Below are positions 53,496 to 60,183 of a stretch of DNA of 64,000 bases, in pieces; position 1 is the first letter of the stretch, and the number at the start of each line of letters is the position of its first letter. The DNA is from Bradyrhizobium sp. 4 (GTDB taxonomy: Bacteria > Pseudomonadota > Alphaproteobacteria > Rhizobiales > Xanthobacteraceae). The DNA lies in the NCBI RefSeq assembly GCF_023100905.1, contig NZ_CP064686.1:3968001-4032000 (forward strand), in the 5' to 3' direction. A model generated the notes under the pieces. That model was not told where the DNA came from. It worked only from the letters and a program-made list of their open reading frames with translations, and searched no databases. The position numbers and the translations under genes are program-made.

Positions 53496-53662
53496 CCCAG
53501 GCGCCCCTAGATCTCCTCAGGGAGACACAGGCCCTCGTCGGCTTGCTTGTTGTCGTACTCGCCGGGCCTGATGCCGACACATGCGTGGACGGGATGCATC
53601 AGGTAGCGCTTGAGATCGGAGCACGACTCGACCTGATGAAGGACGGGCTGAAATGCGACTGA
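53492..53662 (+). CDS. Small hypothetical protein, 56 residues
   Basis: ATG 53492 overlaps the previous stop region. A hydrophobic stretch (LVGLLVVVLAGPDA) and a helical end (VALEIGARLDLMKDGL) are visible. Coupled on both sides. Function unknown. Confidence 0.5.
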   Translation: MTQAPLDLLRETQALVGLLVVVLAGPDADTCVDGMHQVALEIGARLDLMKDGLKCD

Positions 53663-53760
53663 TCCAGCTCCTCACCTGGACGCTCAAGCTCAAGGTGTAC
53701 CGATATCTGCTCAGGGCAAGCATGTGTCTCGCCATGCTCGCTAAGCGGTTTGCCCCCTAA
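53653..53760 (+). CDS. Very small basic protein, 35 residues
   Basis: ATG 53653 overlaps the preceding gene by 10 bases. The peptide (MRLIQLLTWTLKLKVYRYLL, then CLAMLAKRF) is amphipathic and basic, like small membrane-active phage peptides. It ends 9 bp before a terminator hairpin, which supports it being the last gene of this run. Confidence 0.4.
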   Translation: MRLIQLLTWTLKLKVYRYLLRASMCLAMLAKRFAP

Positions 53761-53769
53761 ACATTGAAG

Positions 53770-53811
53770 GGCGCTGCCGGACTCAAAATGACAGTCCCTC
53801 CGGCAGCGCCT
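53770..53811 (+). terminator. Terminator hairpin
   Basis: Perfect 11-bp arms GGCGCTGCCGG (53770-53780) and CCGGCAGCGCC (53800-53810), followed by TTGTCTC. It closes the plus-strand run 53115-53760. Confidence 0.65.
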
Positions 53812-53851
53812 TGTCTCAAACTGGGCACTGAAATCCCAGTCCGTGTTCAAT

Positions 53852-54139
53852 CTAGCAATGATCATGCCACAGGTTGATGACAGCGCTTTGCTCGACCGTC
53901 GGTTCACGCTGGCGGGCGTATTCCATTGCCGCGGACACGCAGTTCGGGGCGGTATTTTGGTAGTCGGGAACAAGTGGCAATCTGGGGGCGTTTTCTTCCC
54001 GCTCCGGGCTGTCTCGGAGCTGCTTAGCGTAGACTCCGGCCTCAAGGGATTCATCCTCCTGAGGGGCCGGCTTTTTGGGCGCCGCCACGGCACCCGCGCG
54101 GTTCACGCTGGCGGTTTTCTCTCGTCTAGTGGGTCGCAA
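53852..54139 (-). CDS. Hypothetical protein
   Basis: Up to 95 residues; the only starts are TTG 54139 or internal GTGs. Hydrophilic (KKPAPQEDESLEAGVYAKQL, then AMEYARQREPTVEQSAVINL). It overlaps the end of a 29-residue gene by 14 bases. Composition looks coding, but the start is unclear. Confidence 0.4.
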   Translation of the reverse strand: MRPTRREKTASVNRAGAVAAPKKPAPQEDESLEAGVYAKQLRDSPEREENAPRLPLVPDYQNTAPNCVSAAMEYARQREPTVEQSAVINLWHDHC

Positions 54140-54215
54140 CCAGCGCTGCCATGCTGAATGCGACTACGCAGGCAGCAGCCAAGGACCAGAGCGCTATAGC
54201 GATCTCTTTGGGCAT
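54126..54215 (-). CDS. Small membrane protein, 29 residues
   Basis: ATG 54215 has a strong CAGGAGG six bases upstream. The peptide MPKEIAIALWSLAAACVVAF, then SMAALVATH, is a single membrane helix. The ribosome site makes translation likely. It could be a phage membrane peptide; function unknown. Confidence 0.55.
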   Translation of the reverse strand: MPKEIAIALWSLAAACVVAFSMAALVATH

Positions 54216-54244
54216 GTTGGCCTCCTGAGGAAAGCATCCTTCCC

Positions 54245-54328
54245 TTACTGGCGCACGAGCTTAGAGCGCATACCGATCAGCATTGTGTAGGCAAGCCGCC
54301 GCCATATCAGGTTCATTAGGACTAGCAT
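54245..54328 (-). CDS. Very small membrane-active peptide, 27 residues
   Basis: ATG 54328 with GAGGTG just upstream. The peptide (MLVLMNLIWRRLAYTMLIGM, then RSKLVRQ) is hydrophobic and basic. It precedes the 29-residue peptide gene by 29 bp. It could be a toxin-like or lysis-like peptide, but this is a guess. Confidence 0.4.
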   Translation of the reverse strand: MLVLMNLIWRRLAYTMLIGMRSKLVRQ

Positions 54329-54420
54329 GTCGCACCTCGTATTTGATGCCGCCAGCTTCGACCTGCATTGTTTCAAGAAGATTTCGCCAACGTGCGAAAT
54401 GGCTTCACTTGCCGAGACAC

Positions 54421-54461
54421 GGCCCCGGCTGCTGGGGACCACTGGAGGTTAGGCCGGGGCC
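54421..54461. terminator. Bidirectional hairpin
   Basis: Perfect arms GGCCCCGG (54421-54428) and CCGGGGCC (54454-54461). There is no T-run on either side, so a terminator role is tentative. The remaining bases between 54329 and 54530 show no gene. Confidence 0.4.
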
Positions 54462-54530
54462 GCTCCGCCGGCTCGGGCTGGTTGCCGGCAGCCATTCAAA
54501 TCACCGCCCGCGGTTGTCGTTCCTATTTGT

Positions 54531-54749
54531 TCAGTTCGTCTTCCCATAGCGAGCGAGCTCCGCTCTCGCGAGTGCACGTGCCTTGTCTAGCGCTTCTGCC
54601 CCGGTCAACAGGTTCGGCGCGAGCCGCCTTCCCGCGATATCATCCCAATAGAAGTAGACGCTCGGCCGACCATCGGCGAAGCAGACTTCGTAGCTGCCGG
54701 TCTGGGGCACAGCTTCGTGCTTACGGATGCGGACGGGGGCGGCTGTCAT
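54531..54749 (-). CDS. Small hypothetical protein
   Basis: 72 residues. A beta-rich first half (VRIRKHEAVPQTGSYEVCF, then RPSVYFYWDDIAGRRL) and a helical end (AEALDKARALARAELARYG). I recognise this form from rhizobial genomes, often in accessory DNA. Function unknown. Confidence 0.6.
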   Translation of the reverse strand: MTAAPVRIRKHEAVPQTGSYEVCFADGRPSVYFYWDDIAGRRLAPNLLTGAEALDKARALARAELARYGKTN

Positions 54750-54782
54750 CGGTATGAAGGATTGTTGTCTCTGGCCATTTCG

Positions 54783-54962
54783 TCATGGATCGATTGCGCC
54801 TGCCCTGCCCTCTCCGTCCATCTTTATCGCGCTCTGAGCGGTGCTCGCTATGTCGAGAAGCGCCAGTCGAAACGGCCCCTCCTCTAGAGCAGCCCACGCT
54901 AGGAAGGTTCGCTCTACGCGCCTCAGCTCGGATATTTCTCGGCGCCGGCCCATCGCAACCAT
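54783..54962 (-). CDS. Small hypothetical protein
   Basis: 59 residues from ATG 54962 (or 54953). Helical and basic at the start (GRRREISELRRVERTFLAWA). It resembles the protein at 31807-32031 in layout. A longer frame to 55109 would translate the tRNA gene and is not accepted. It is the last gene before attR. Confidence 0.45.
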   Translation of the reverse strand: MVAMGRRREISELRRVERTFLAWAALEEGPFRLALLDIASTAQSAIKMDGEGRAGAIDP

Positions 54963-55025
54963 TGTACGTTCGATTGTACGTTGGAGCCAGATGACCCAAG
55001 TAAGCGGCTGATTTTGTTGATGTTT

Positions 55026-55043
55026 TGGCGGAAGGGGTGGGAT
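55026..55043 (-). repeat. attR: tRNA-Ser 3' end copy at the right boundary
   Basis: The last 18 nt of the tRNA gene, identical and in the same orientation as 39308-39325. The element lies to the left, downstream of the tRNA 3' end, so the tRNA remains functional after insertion. Confidence 0.88.
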
Positions 55044-55115
55044 TCGAACCCACGGTACCCTTGCGGGCACGCCGGTTTTCAAGACCGGTGCCTTAAACCA
55101 CTCGGCCACCCTTCC
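55026..55115 (-). tRNA. tRNA-Ser (anticodon UGA)
   Basis: The minus strand folds into a class II tRNA: acceptor GGAAGGG paired with CCCTTCC, D-arm GCCGAGTGG...GGC, anticodon stem-loop CCGGT-CTTGAAA-ACCGG with anticodon TGA, a long variable arm (GTGCCCGCAAGGGTAC), T-arm GTGGG-TTCGAAT-CCCAC, discriminator G and encoded CCA. The gene is intact. Its last 18 nt are duplicated at 39308-39325, marking it as the integration site. Confidence 0.96.
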
Positions 55116-55170
55116 AAGACTTGAAATCGCTAGCCTTTTCGTCGCTTCGCAGAGAACGTTTCGTGGACTC

Positions 55171-55188
55171 TGCTACCGCTTTGCTACC
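55171..55188 (-). repeat. Candidate integrase arm site, copy 1
   Basis: Read on the minus strand this is GGTAGCAAAGCGGTAGCA, two GGTAGCA words spaced 11 bp start-to-start. The same 18 bases occur on the plus strand at 59732-59749. It overlaps the integrase stop codon. Paired direct repeats one helical turn apart next to int are typical arm-type binding sites. Confidence 0.5.
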
Positions 55189-56353
55189 CACCGTCGTCGG
55201 TTCGCTTCTTTATTGCGGCTCGCATGGCGTCGTCAACCGCGGCGGCGGCCCCACCCTGCATGTTCGGCATCAGGTGGCTGTAGATATCCATGGTGATCGC
55301 GATCGAGGAATGGCCAAGCCTCTCCTGAACGATCTTCGGATGAACATTGGCCGCCAGCATGTGGCTGGCGTGGGTGTGACGCATCTTGTGCAGCGTCATG
55401 CCCCACTCTTTCAGGAAGTCCGACATGACGTGCGTCAGGCTCCGCGGCTGGAGCGGCTCGCCGTCCGCCTGAGTGATGACGTGCCGGCTATCATCCGCCC
55501 TCACCCCCAGCTTGAGAAGTTCCTCGGCTTGCTGGAGCCGCCAGCGGCGCAACTCTTCGATGGCCAGCGACGGCAGCGCCACGGTGCGGGAACGGCCGGA
55601 CTTGGCTTCTTTCTCGCGGATGCTGCCGGCGTCCGTCTGCTCGGTGCTGGCGACGACCGCCAACTGGCCATTGTCCAGATCAATCGAGCGCCAGCGAAGC
55701 GCCGTAATCTCGCCCCTGCGCAGGCCGCACAAGGTTGCCAGCACGAGGGGGATAAACAGCCGCCGCTGCCGGGCGGCATCGAAAACGGTTGCTGTGGTGG
55801 ACGCGTCGATCGTCGCAACGGGCTTGCGTTCGATCTTCGGCCGGTCCCGCTTCTCCAGCAACGCTGCTGGATTACGGACAATGAGTTTCCACCGCTCCGC
55901 CTGATCAAGGGCGGAGAACAAGACACGATGCATGTGATGGACAGTACGGGGCGATAAACCGCCCTTTCCGTCTCGCCGGCCGTTCTCCAGAGCCTGGGCG
56001 TAAGCTTCGCTGATTTCGATCGGCTGGAGTTTAGAAAGGATCTTCCCGCCGATCAGCGGTGCGATGTTCTTGGTGGCGATCTGCTGATACCGCTCGTAAG
56101 TGCGGGGCGAGACGTTCGGCTTAATATGCTTCAGCCAGCGATCGAAAAACTGCGCCAGCGTTGTCTTGGATGGCTCGACATAAGAGCCACCGTTTAGCTC
56201 GGTTATCAGTTTGCCGCAGGCTGTCTGAGCATCCCGCTTGCCCTTGGCGTCGGGCAACGAGACCCACTTGCGCTTGCGTTGGCCTGCGCCGTCGCGGGTT
56301 TCAATGACTGCATACCAGCGCCCCTTGCCGCGCTCACGAACGTGGCCCTTCAT
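55184..56353 (-). CDS. int: Tyrosine integrase of the second element
   Basis: 389 residues from the ATG at 56353 (GGGGGAAAAA upstream, overlapping the stop of the next gene). Domains: an AP2-like arm-binding N-terminus (RGKGRWYAVIETRDGAGQ), a SAM-like core-binding domain (TLAQFFDRWL...), and the catalytic domain with Arg in LCGLRRGEITALRW, HKMRH (His-x-x-Arg), LGHSS (His) and Tyr in MDIYSHL. It is unrelated in type to the P4-type integrase at 39474. It reads toward the tRNA-Ser 5' end, 68 bp away. Confidence 0.92.
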   Translation of the reverse strand: MKGHVRERGKGRWYAVIETRDGAGQRKRKWVSLPDAKGKRDAQTACGKLITELNGGSYVEPSKTTLAQFFDRWLKHIKPNVSPRTYERYQQIATKNIAPLIGGKILSKLQPIEISEAYAQALENGRRDGKGGLSPRTVHHMHRVLFSALDQAERWKLIVRNPAALLEKRDRPKIERKPVATIDASTTATVFDAARQRRLFIPLVLATLCGLRRGEITALRWRSIDLDNGQLAVVASTEQTDAGSIREKEAKSGRSRTVALPSLAIEELRRWRLQQAEELLKLGVRADDSRHVITQADGEPLQPRSLTHVMSDFLKEWGMTLHKMRHTHASHMLAANVHPKIVQERLGHSSIAITMDIYSHLMPNMQGGAAAAVDDAMRAAIKKRTDDGG

Positions 56354-56748
56354 TTTTTCCCCCATTCATCTGAGCTAAGCCAATCAACCGCCGCGTCCGG
56401 ATCTGACGGCGCCGAGAGCAACGCCTCGTCGGCCGCAAGGAGCGCGTTGGCCAGATCTTTCACGAATTTTGATCGAGCAGTTTTGTCTGACTTCCATGCA
56501 GGGTTGCCGGCCTGAAGAAGCTGCATCTTCAGTGCGACCAGCCGGAGAAAGTCGGCATTGAATTCCCCCCCCACCAGCGTCTCGATCAGCGCTTGTTGCT
56601 CGTGCTTTGAGTACGAGCTTTCGAGCCTGGCAACGGCCTCGTTGTTTGCCGATCGATTGTTCTTCTCAGCATCCCGCTCGATCCGCCGCCGCAGACCCTC
56701 ACGGATTCTCAGTTTGAACTGTACGTATTCGGCGGGCTTCCGCGGCAT
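56350..56748 (-). CDS. Arc-type ribbon-helix-helix regulator
   Basis: 132 residues. The N-terminal 50 (EYVQFKLRIREGLRRRIERD and AEKNNRSANNEAVARLESSY) are an Arc/MetJ ribbon-helix-helix DNA-binding domain, as in phage P22 Arc. The C-terminal part is helical and acidic. The start chosen has GGAGTAAGG upstream. It is divergent from the excisionase-like gene, and two GGTACC palindromes between them are its likely operators. Its stop overlaps the int start, so repressor and integrase are co-expressed. Confidence 0.8.
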   Translation of the reverse strand: MPRKPAEYVQFKLRIREGLRRRIERDAEKNNRSANNEAVARLESSYSKHEQQALIETLVGGEFNADFLRLVALKMQLLQAGNPAWKSDKTARSKFVKDLANALLAADEALLSAPSDPDAAVDWLSSDEWGKK

Positions 56749-56795
56749 TGCCTTACTCCGTGGGACTACACGGCACTCAATAGCACCAAATACGG

Positions 56796-56869
56796 GGTAC
56801 CACAAGTGGTACTTGACACCTTTCGTGGGCGGGCCTACCTACAAGTCGCACGGTACCAGATTTGGTACC
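56796..56869. promoter_or_regulatory. Divergent promoter with two GGTACC palindromes
   Basis: Operator 1 GGTACCACAAGTGGTACT (56796-56813) and operator 2 GGTACCAGATTTGGTACC (56852-56869) share arms GGTACCA/TGGTACC, centre to centre 56 bp. A -35-like TTGACA begins at 56813 at the edge of operator 1. This is the layout of a phage regulatory switch between int/repressor and the early genes. Confidence 0.7.
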
Positions 56870-56928
56870 TGGTTTGAACCCGCGGGGCCTTTATGTTGTG
56901 TACCCCGCCCCTTTCCAAGGAGCGATGC

Positions 56929-57126
56929 ATGAACAAAGAACTGCACGAGTTGCTGAGCAACCCCACCGCGGACGTCCCCGACGTTGGGCGCATCATCTAC
57001 GGCCTGAGCCGCAATGCGTCGTACGACGCAGCCAAGCGAGGTGACTTTCCGACGATCAAGATTGGAAGGCTGTTGAAGGTGCCGACTGCACCGCTCCGGC
57101 GCCAGCTTGGGCTGGAGGTCGCCTGA
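56929..57126 (+). CDS. Small HTH protein, excisionase/AlpA-like
   Basis: 65 residues from ATG 56929, preceded by AAGGAG. The segment VGRIIYGLSRNASYDAAKRG and FPTIKIGRLLKVPTAPLRR matches helix-turn-helix family 17 (excisionase-like). It is the first gene rightward from the divergent promoter, as expected for an excisionase or early activator. Confidence 0.75.
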   Translation: MNKELHELLSNPTADVPDVGRIIYGLSRNASYDAAKRGDFPTIKIGRLLKVPTAPLRRQLGLEVA

Positions 57127-57130
57127 ACTC

Positions 57131-57325
57131 ATGCGCAAAAACATGCTCACAACGAAAGGGGCCGCCGAAGCGACCCCAAAATTTCCGTGTGTCCTGGCAG
57201 ACCCGGAATCAATAGCACCATCCCTGGTCAGACTGCAAGCTTCGCGTCTTGCCCGGCTCTACGCCGTCAACGCAGCAATGGCTGAGACGATCGCGCCTCT
57301 CGTATTTCTGGAGGCGCTTAGGTGA
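57131..57325 (+). CDS. Small hypothetical protein
   Basis: 64 residues starting five bases after the previous gene. Mostly hydrophobic/Ala-rich helix at the end (RLYAVNAAMAETIAPLVFLE). Its stop overlaps the next start (GTGA). Function unknown. Confidence 0.5.
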   Translation: MRKNMLTTKGAAEATPKFPCVLADPESIAPSLVRLQASRLARLYAVNAAMAETIAPLVFLEALR

Positions 57326-57501
57326 TAGCTCCATTCCTCAACAACTACCTGGGCTGTCAGATGCGTGCGATCCGTGCGCATGCCACGCGGTCCCTGTCGA
57401 ACGACGACCTGCTGGCCCTCCTGGAGGAGCTGAACGCAACCCGCACCGCCATCGAGAACGAATTGCAGTGGCGCAAGATCCACAAGGACGGTGCTGCATG
57501 A
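57322..57501 (+). CDS. Small hypothetical protein, 59 residues
   Basis: GTG 57322 overlaps the previous stop; the stop overlaps the next ATG (ATGA). Helical and charged (LSNDDLLALLEELNATRTAI, then ENELQWRKIHKDG). The overlaps on both sides strongly support it. It may be an accessory of the replication protein that follows. Confidence 0.6.
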   Translation: MIAPFLNNYLGCQMRAIRAHATRSLSNDDLLALLEELNATRTAIENELQWRKIHKDGAA

Positions 57502-59399
57502 ACGCACACACGTTCAACTTCACTCTTCGGGAAATCGCGACTGCACTGGGCGGCGAGGTTTCCGGCAAGCAAGTGGTGGCGCCCGGACCTGGCCACAGTG
57601 CTGACGACCGCTCTCTCAGTGTGAAGCCTGATGGAGCGGCTCCCGGCGGTTTCATTGTGCACAGCCACGCCAGCGACGATCCGTTGAAGTGCAAGGACTA
57701 CGTCCGCGACAAGATGGGGGTTCGCTGGGAACCAACAACCCCGCCGCGGGATAGTTTGGCTCGCATGGCCGACCGTGTGAGTAAGCCGGTGGCGAAGGCC
57801 GACAGCCCGCCGGCAACCTACATCTACAAGCAAGATGACGGCACGCCTTATCTGCGCGTCGTCCGGCCCGGCTTCTACCAGTCGCACTGGATTGGCGGGG
57901 CCTGGGTCAGCGGCGCGCCCAAGGGGCCGAAAATTCCCTACAGGCTGCCGGAGCTGCGAACTTCACGGCACGACGACGTCGTGATCGTCGAGGGTGAGAA
58001 GGACGCGGACAATGTGGCCGCGCTCGGCTTCACAGTGACGACCAACCCCGGAGGCGCCGGCAAGTTTCCGGCCGAACTCGCTGAGTACTTCAAGGGCAAG
58101 AACGTCTATATCTTGCCCGACAACGACCCGGCCGGCGAAGATCATGCCAAGCTGGTCACGGAAACGCTGCACGGTATCGCCCGCACGGTGCGCGTCGTGC
58201 ATCTTCCGGGGCTTGCTGCAAAAGGTGACGTGTCGGACTGGATCGAAGCCGGAGGGACGGTGGACGATCTCGCGGACCTGATGAGGCATGCTCCAGAGAT
58301 CAAGCCAGAGGAGCCTCTTTCTCGCTTCAAGTTCGAGACGTTTTCAGATTTGAAGTCGCTGCCGCCCGCAGAATATCTGATGGATGGCTGGATTCCGGAA
58401 CGCAGTGTCGGGTTGCTCTATGGCAAGTGGGGCAGCGGCAAGTCATTTCTCGGCTTTGATTGGTGCCTGCATCTCGCATTCGGTCTCCCGGACTGGCACG
58501 GCGTAAAGCTGCCCGGAGAGCCAACCGATGTTCTGATCATCGCCAGAGAAGGCCACGCGGGCTTTGTGAAGCGCGTTGCCGCATTCATGCAGCATCGAGG
58601 CATCACGGACGAACCAAGCCGGCTTGTCTTCATGCGATCGTCTATCTCGTTCCTTGACGATACCGCCTTCGCGGCGCTCAAGGACGACATCAAAGCCTTG
58701 GGACGGACGTTCCGGTTTGTCCTGGTCGATACAGTCGGTCGCGTTCTGCCCGGCGCCGACATGGCCAAGGAAGCCCCAATTACGCTGTTCATGGAAAGGC
58801 TTCAGCAGGTCGGCGAGATCACTGGCGGGACTGCCGTTGGCGTGCATCACGAGAACAAAGCGGGTGACGCGAACGGCTCGATGTTCTTTCAGAACAACTC
58901 CGACTTCATGTTCAGTATCTCCCGTGAAGGCGATGGACCGCTCAAGGCCGGCAAGATCACGTGTGCCAAGCAGAAGGAGGGCGATGATATGTGGTCGCGC
59001 GACATCACCTTCGCCAAGATCGATCTGCCCGACTTCAAGACAAGCCTCGTGGTGGAGAGCGTATCTGAGGAGGCGTCGTCCCCTTCCGCTCGGAAAAGAT
59101 CAACGTGGCCCAAGGGCCTTCGACTGGTGAGGGACTGCATCAACGCCGCCATTCTGGAGGCCTCTTTAAATCATCGGGTTGGCGGCGACGGGCCGGTGGT
59201 CAGAGCTGCGGTGGTCAGCGATGCCCGGAAGATCCATGAGCAGCGCTATGTCAGCAGCGGAGAAGGCAACCGCGCCGAGGCAGAGCGTAAGGCGTGGCGC
59301 CGTGGGCTGAACGAGGCCCGGAACAGCGAACTCATTGGAGGGGAGACGGTGAACGGTCGGGAGCTGGTGTGGATGGTTCATAGCCCCGATAGCAACTAA
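57498..59399 (+). CDS. Replication protein: TOPRIM primase-like plus RepA-like helicase
   Basis: 633 residues. The N-terminal part (to about 270) contains a TOPRIM fold, DVVIVEGEKDADNVAALGF and YILPDNDPAGEDHA. The second half is a RepA-type hexameric helicase: Walker A YGKWGSGKSFLGFD, Walker B RFVLVDTVGR, and HHENKAGDANGSMFFQNNSD near the polar loop. The C-terminus has a small winged-helix-like region. It would open and prime the adjacent iteron cluster, which starts three bases after its stop. Unlike the RepA of the first element, it has the primase-like domain. Confidence 0.88.
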   Translation: MNAHTFNFTLREIATALGGEVSGKQVVAPGPGHSADDRSLSVKPDGAAPGGFIVHSHASDDPLKCKDYVRDKMGVRWEPTTPPRDSLARMADRVSKPVAKADSPPATYIYKQDDGTPYLRVVRPGFYQSHWIGGAWVSGAPKGPKIPYRLPELRTSRHDDVVIVEGEKDADNVAALGFTVTTNPGGAGKFPAELAEYFKGKNVYILPDNDPAGEDHAKLVTETLHGIARTVRVVHLPGLAAKGDVSDWIEAGGTVDDLADLMRHAPEIKPEEPLSRFKFETFSDLKSLPPAEYLMDGWIPERSVGLLYGKWGSGKSFLGFDWCLHLAFGLPDWHGVKLPGEPTDVLIIAREGHAGFVKRVAAFMQHRGITDEPSRLVFMRSSISFLDDTAFAALKDDIKALGRTFRFVLVDTVGRVLPGADMAKEAPITLFMERLQQVGEITGGTAVGVHHENKAGDANGSMFFQNNSDFMFSISREGDGPLKAGKITCAKQKEGDDMWSRDITFAKIDLPDFKTSLVVESVSEEASSPSARKRSTWPKGLRLVRDCINAAILEASLNHRVGGDGPVVRAAVVSDARKIHEQRYVSSGEGNRAEAERKAWRRGLNEARNSELIGGETVNGRELVWMVHSPDSN

Positions 59400-59402
59400 G
59401 CC

Positions 59403-59507
59403 GGGACAGCGGGACAAGGGACACCCCTTATAGGGGTGTGTCCCGTCCCGTCCCACTCATGTCCTGGGACAATGTCCCACAGATGTCCCGTCGCGTCCCA
59501 ATGTCCC
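59403..59507. other. Iteron cluster with central hairpin, putative replication origin
   Basis: Eleven copies of GGGAC or its complement in 105 bp: forward at 59403, 59411, 59418 and 59466; reverse at 59440, 59445, 59450, 59474, 59485, 59495 and 59503. Between the third forward and the first reverse copy lies a hairpin ACACCCC-TTATA-GGGGTGT (59421-59439). It sits directly behind the replication gene. The order of copies and the hairpin mirror the cluster at 44504-44623. Confidence 0.72.
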
Positions 59508-60006
59508 ATCCTCACAAACCTAAACATCGGGGATGCTTCAGCGTGAAAATGCGCCTGCGAGAACCACAATGCCGCCGGCTCCGAAATTGAGCAAAAACTG
59601 CGCGGTGCGGCCCGCCAACTTGCGAGCCTGATCTATTTTTGTGCGAAACGGTACAAAACAAAGAGCTGATGGCCAAGCGGCCGGTGAGCTGGCCTTTGCT
59701 GTCGCCCGCGATGCCCTCTCATCGTCGGTCCGGTAGCAAAGCGGTAGCAATGGCGCGTAGGCGCGCGACCACAACATTGAAAAGACTCGCCTTCTTTCGA
59801 CCCTGGCACCGGTTCTGTAGTTCGGGAGCACTCACTACGCTCCTGCGGTGTGAGTCAAATCGTCGCACTTGCCCAACGTCTTGATACGAGAGAGGACGAC
59901 ACATCACGCAACAGGAAACCCCTATTTTTATAGTGTTTGCGCGCTGAACCAAATCAACTATCTCCGATGCAGATCAACCGCTGCAACGTGCAGCGAAGGA
60001 AACGAG
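59508..60006. other. Non-coding region between origin and packaging genes
   Basis: About 500 bp without a convincing gene. It contains the arm-like repeat at 59732-59749 and, at 59917-59940, an A/T box (CCCCTATTTTTATAG) resembling the box next to attL at 39362-39385. A promoter for the following genes is expected near the A/T box. It may also contain a junction between elements. Confidence 0.5.
59732..59749 (+). repeat. Candidate integrase arm site, copy 2
   Basis: GGTAGCAAAGCGGTAGCA, identical to the complement of 55171-55188. If these are Int arm sites, the second element's attachment region may be split between these two places, putting its right end near 59.8 kb. Confidence 0.45.
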
Positions 60007-60183
60007 ATGAGCATCGAAGAGAACGAACGCGAGGAGCAGACCGGCAAGCCCATCAGCTTCCGCGCCACCCCAGGCCTTGCGGAAGCCATTGAGCGCTGTG
60101 CAGGCAAAGAGCTGCTGAGCACTGCCTCGTTCTGCCGCCGCGCTGTGTGGCGTGCTGTGCAGGCGGAGGCGGCAACTCAGTGA
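60007..60183 (+). CDS. Small RHH-like protein
   Basis: 58 residues from ATG 60007, preceded by GAAGGAAACGAG. PISFRATPGLAEAIERCAGK and STASFCRRAVWRAV fit the ribbon-helix-helix pattern. As the first gene after the iterons, it parallels the protein at 44877-45227. It overlaps the terminase start (GTGA). Confidence 0.6.
   Translation: MSIEENEREEQTGKPISFRATPGLAEAIERCAGKELLSTASFCRRAVWRAVQAEAATQ

Noticed and set aside
39308..55043. Gene transfer agent cluster
   Set aside because: GTAs lack integrase, att sites and origins and carry large terminase, portal and tail genes; the opposite holds here.
54783..55109. Minus-strand frame extended through the tRNA gene
   Set aside because: The first 45 codons translate tRNA-Ser and its 3' flank; the real gene, if any, starts at 54962 or 54953.
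55070..59810. GGCACCGGT at about 59799 matching the anticodon stem of tRNA-Ser, as an att site for the second element
   Set aside because: The match is only 9 bp and lies in opposite orientation to the tRNA copy, so it cannot be a direct-repeat att pair.
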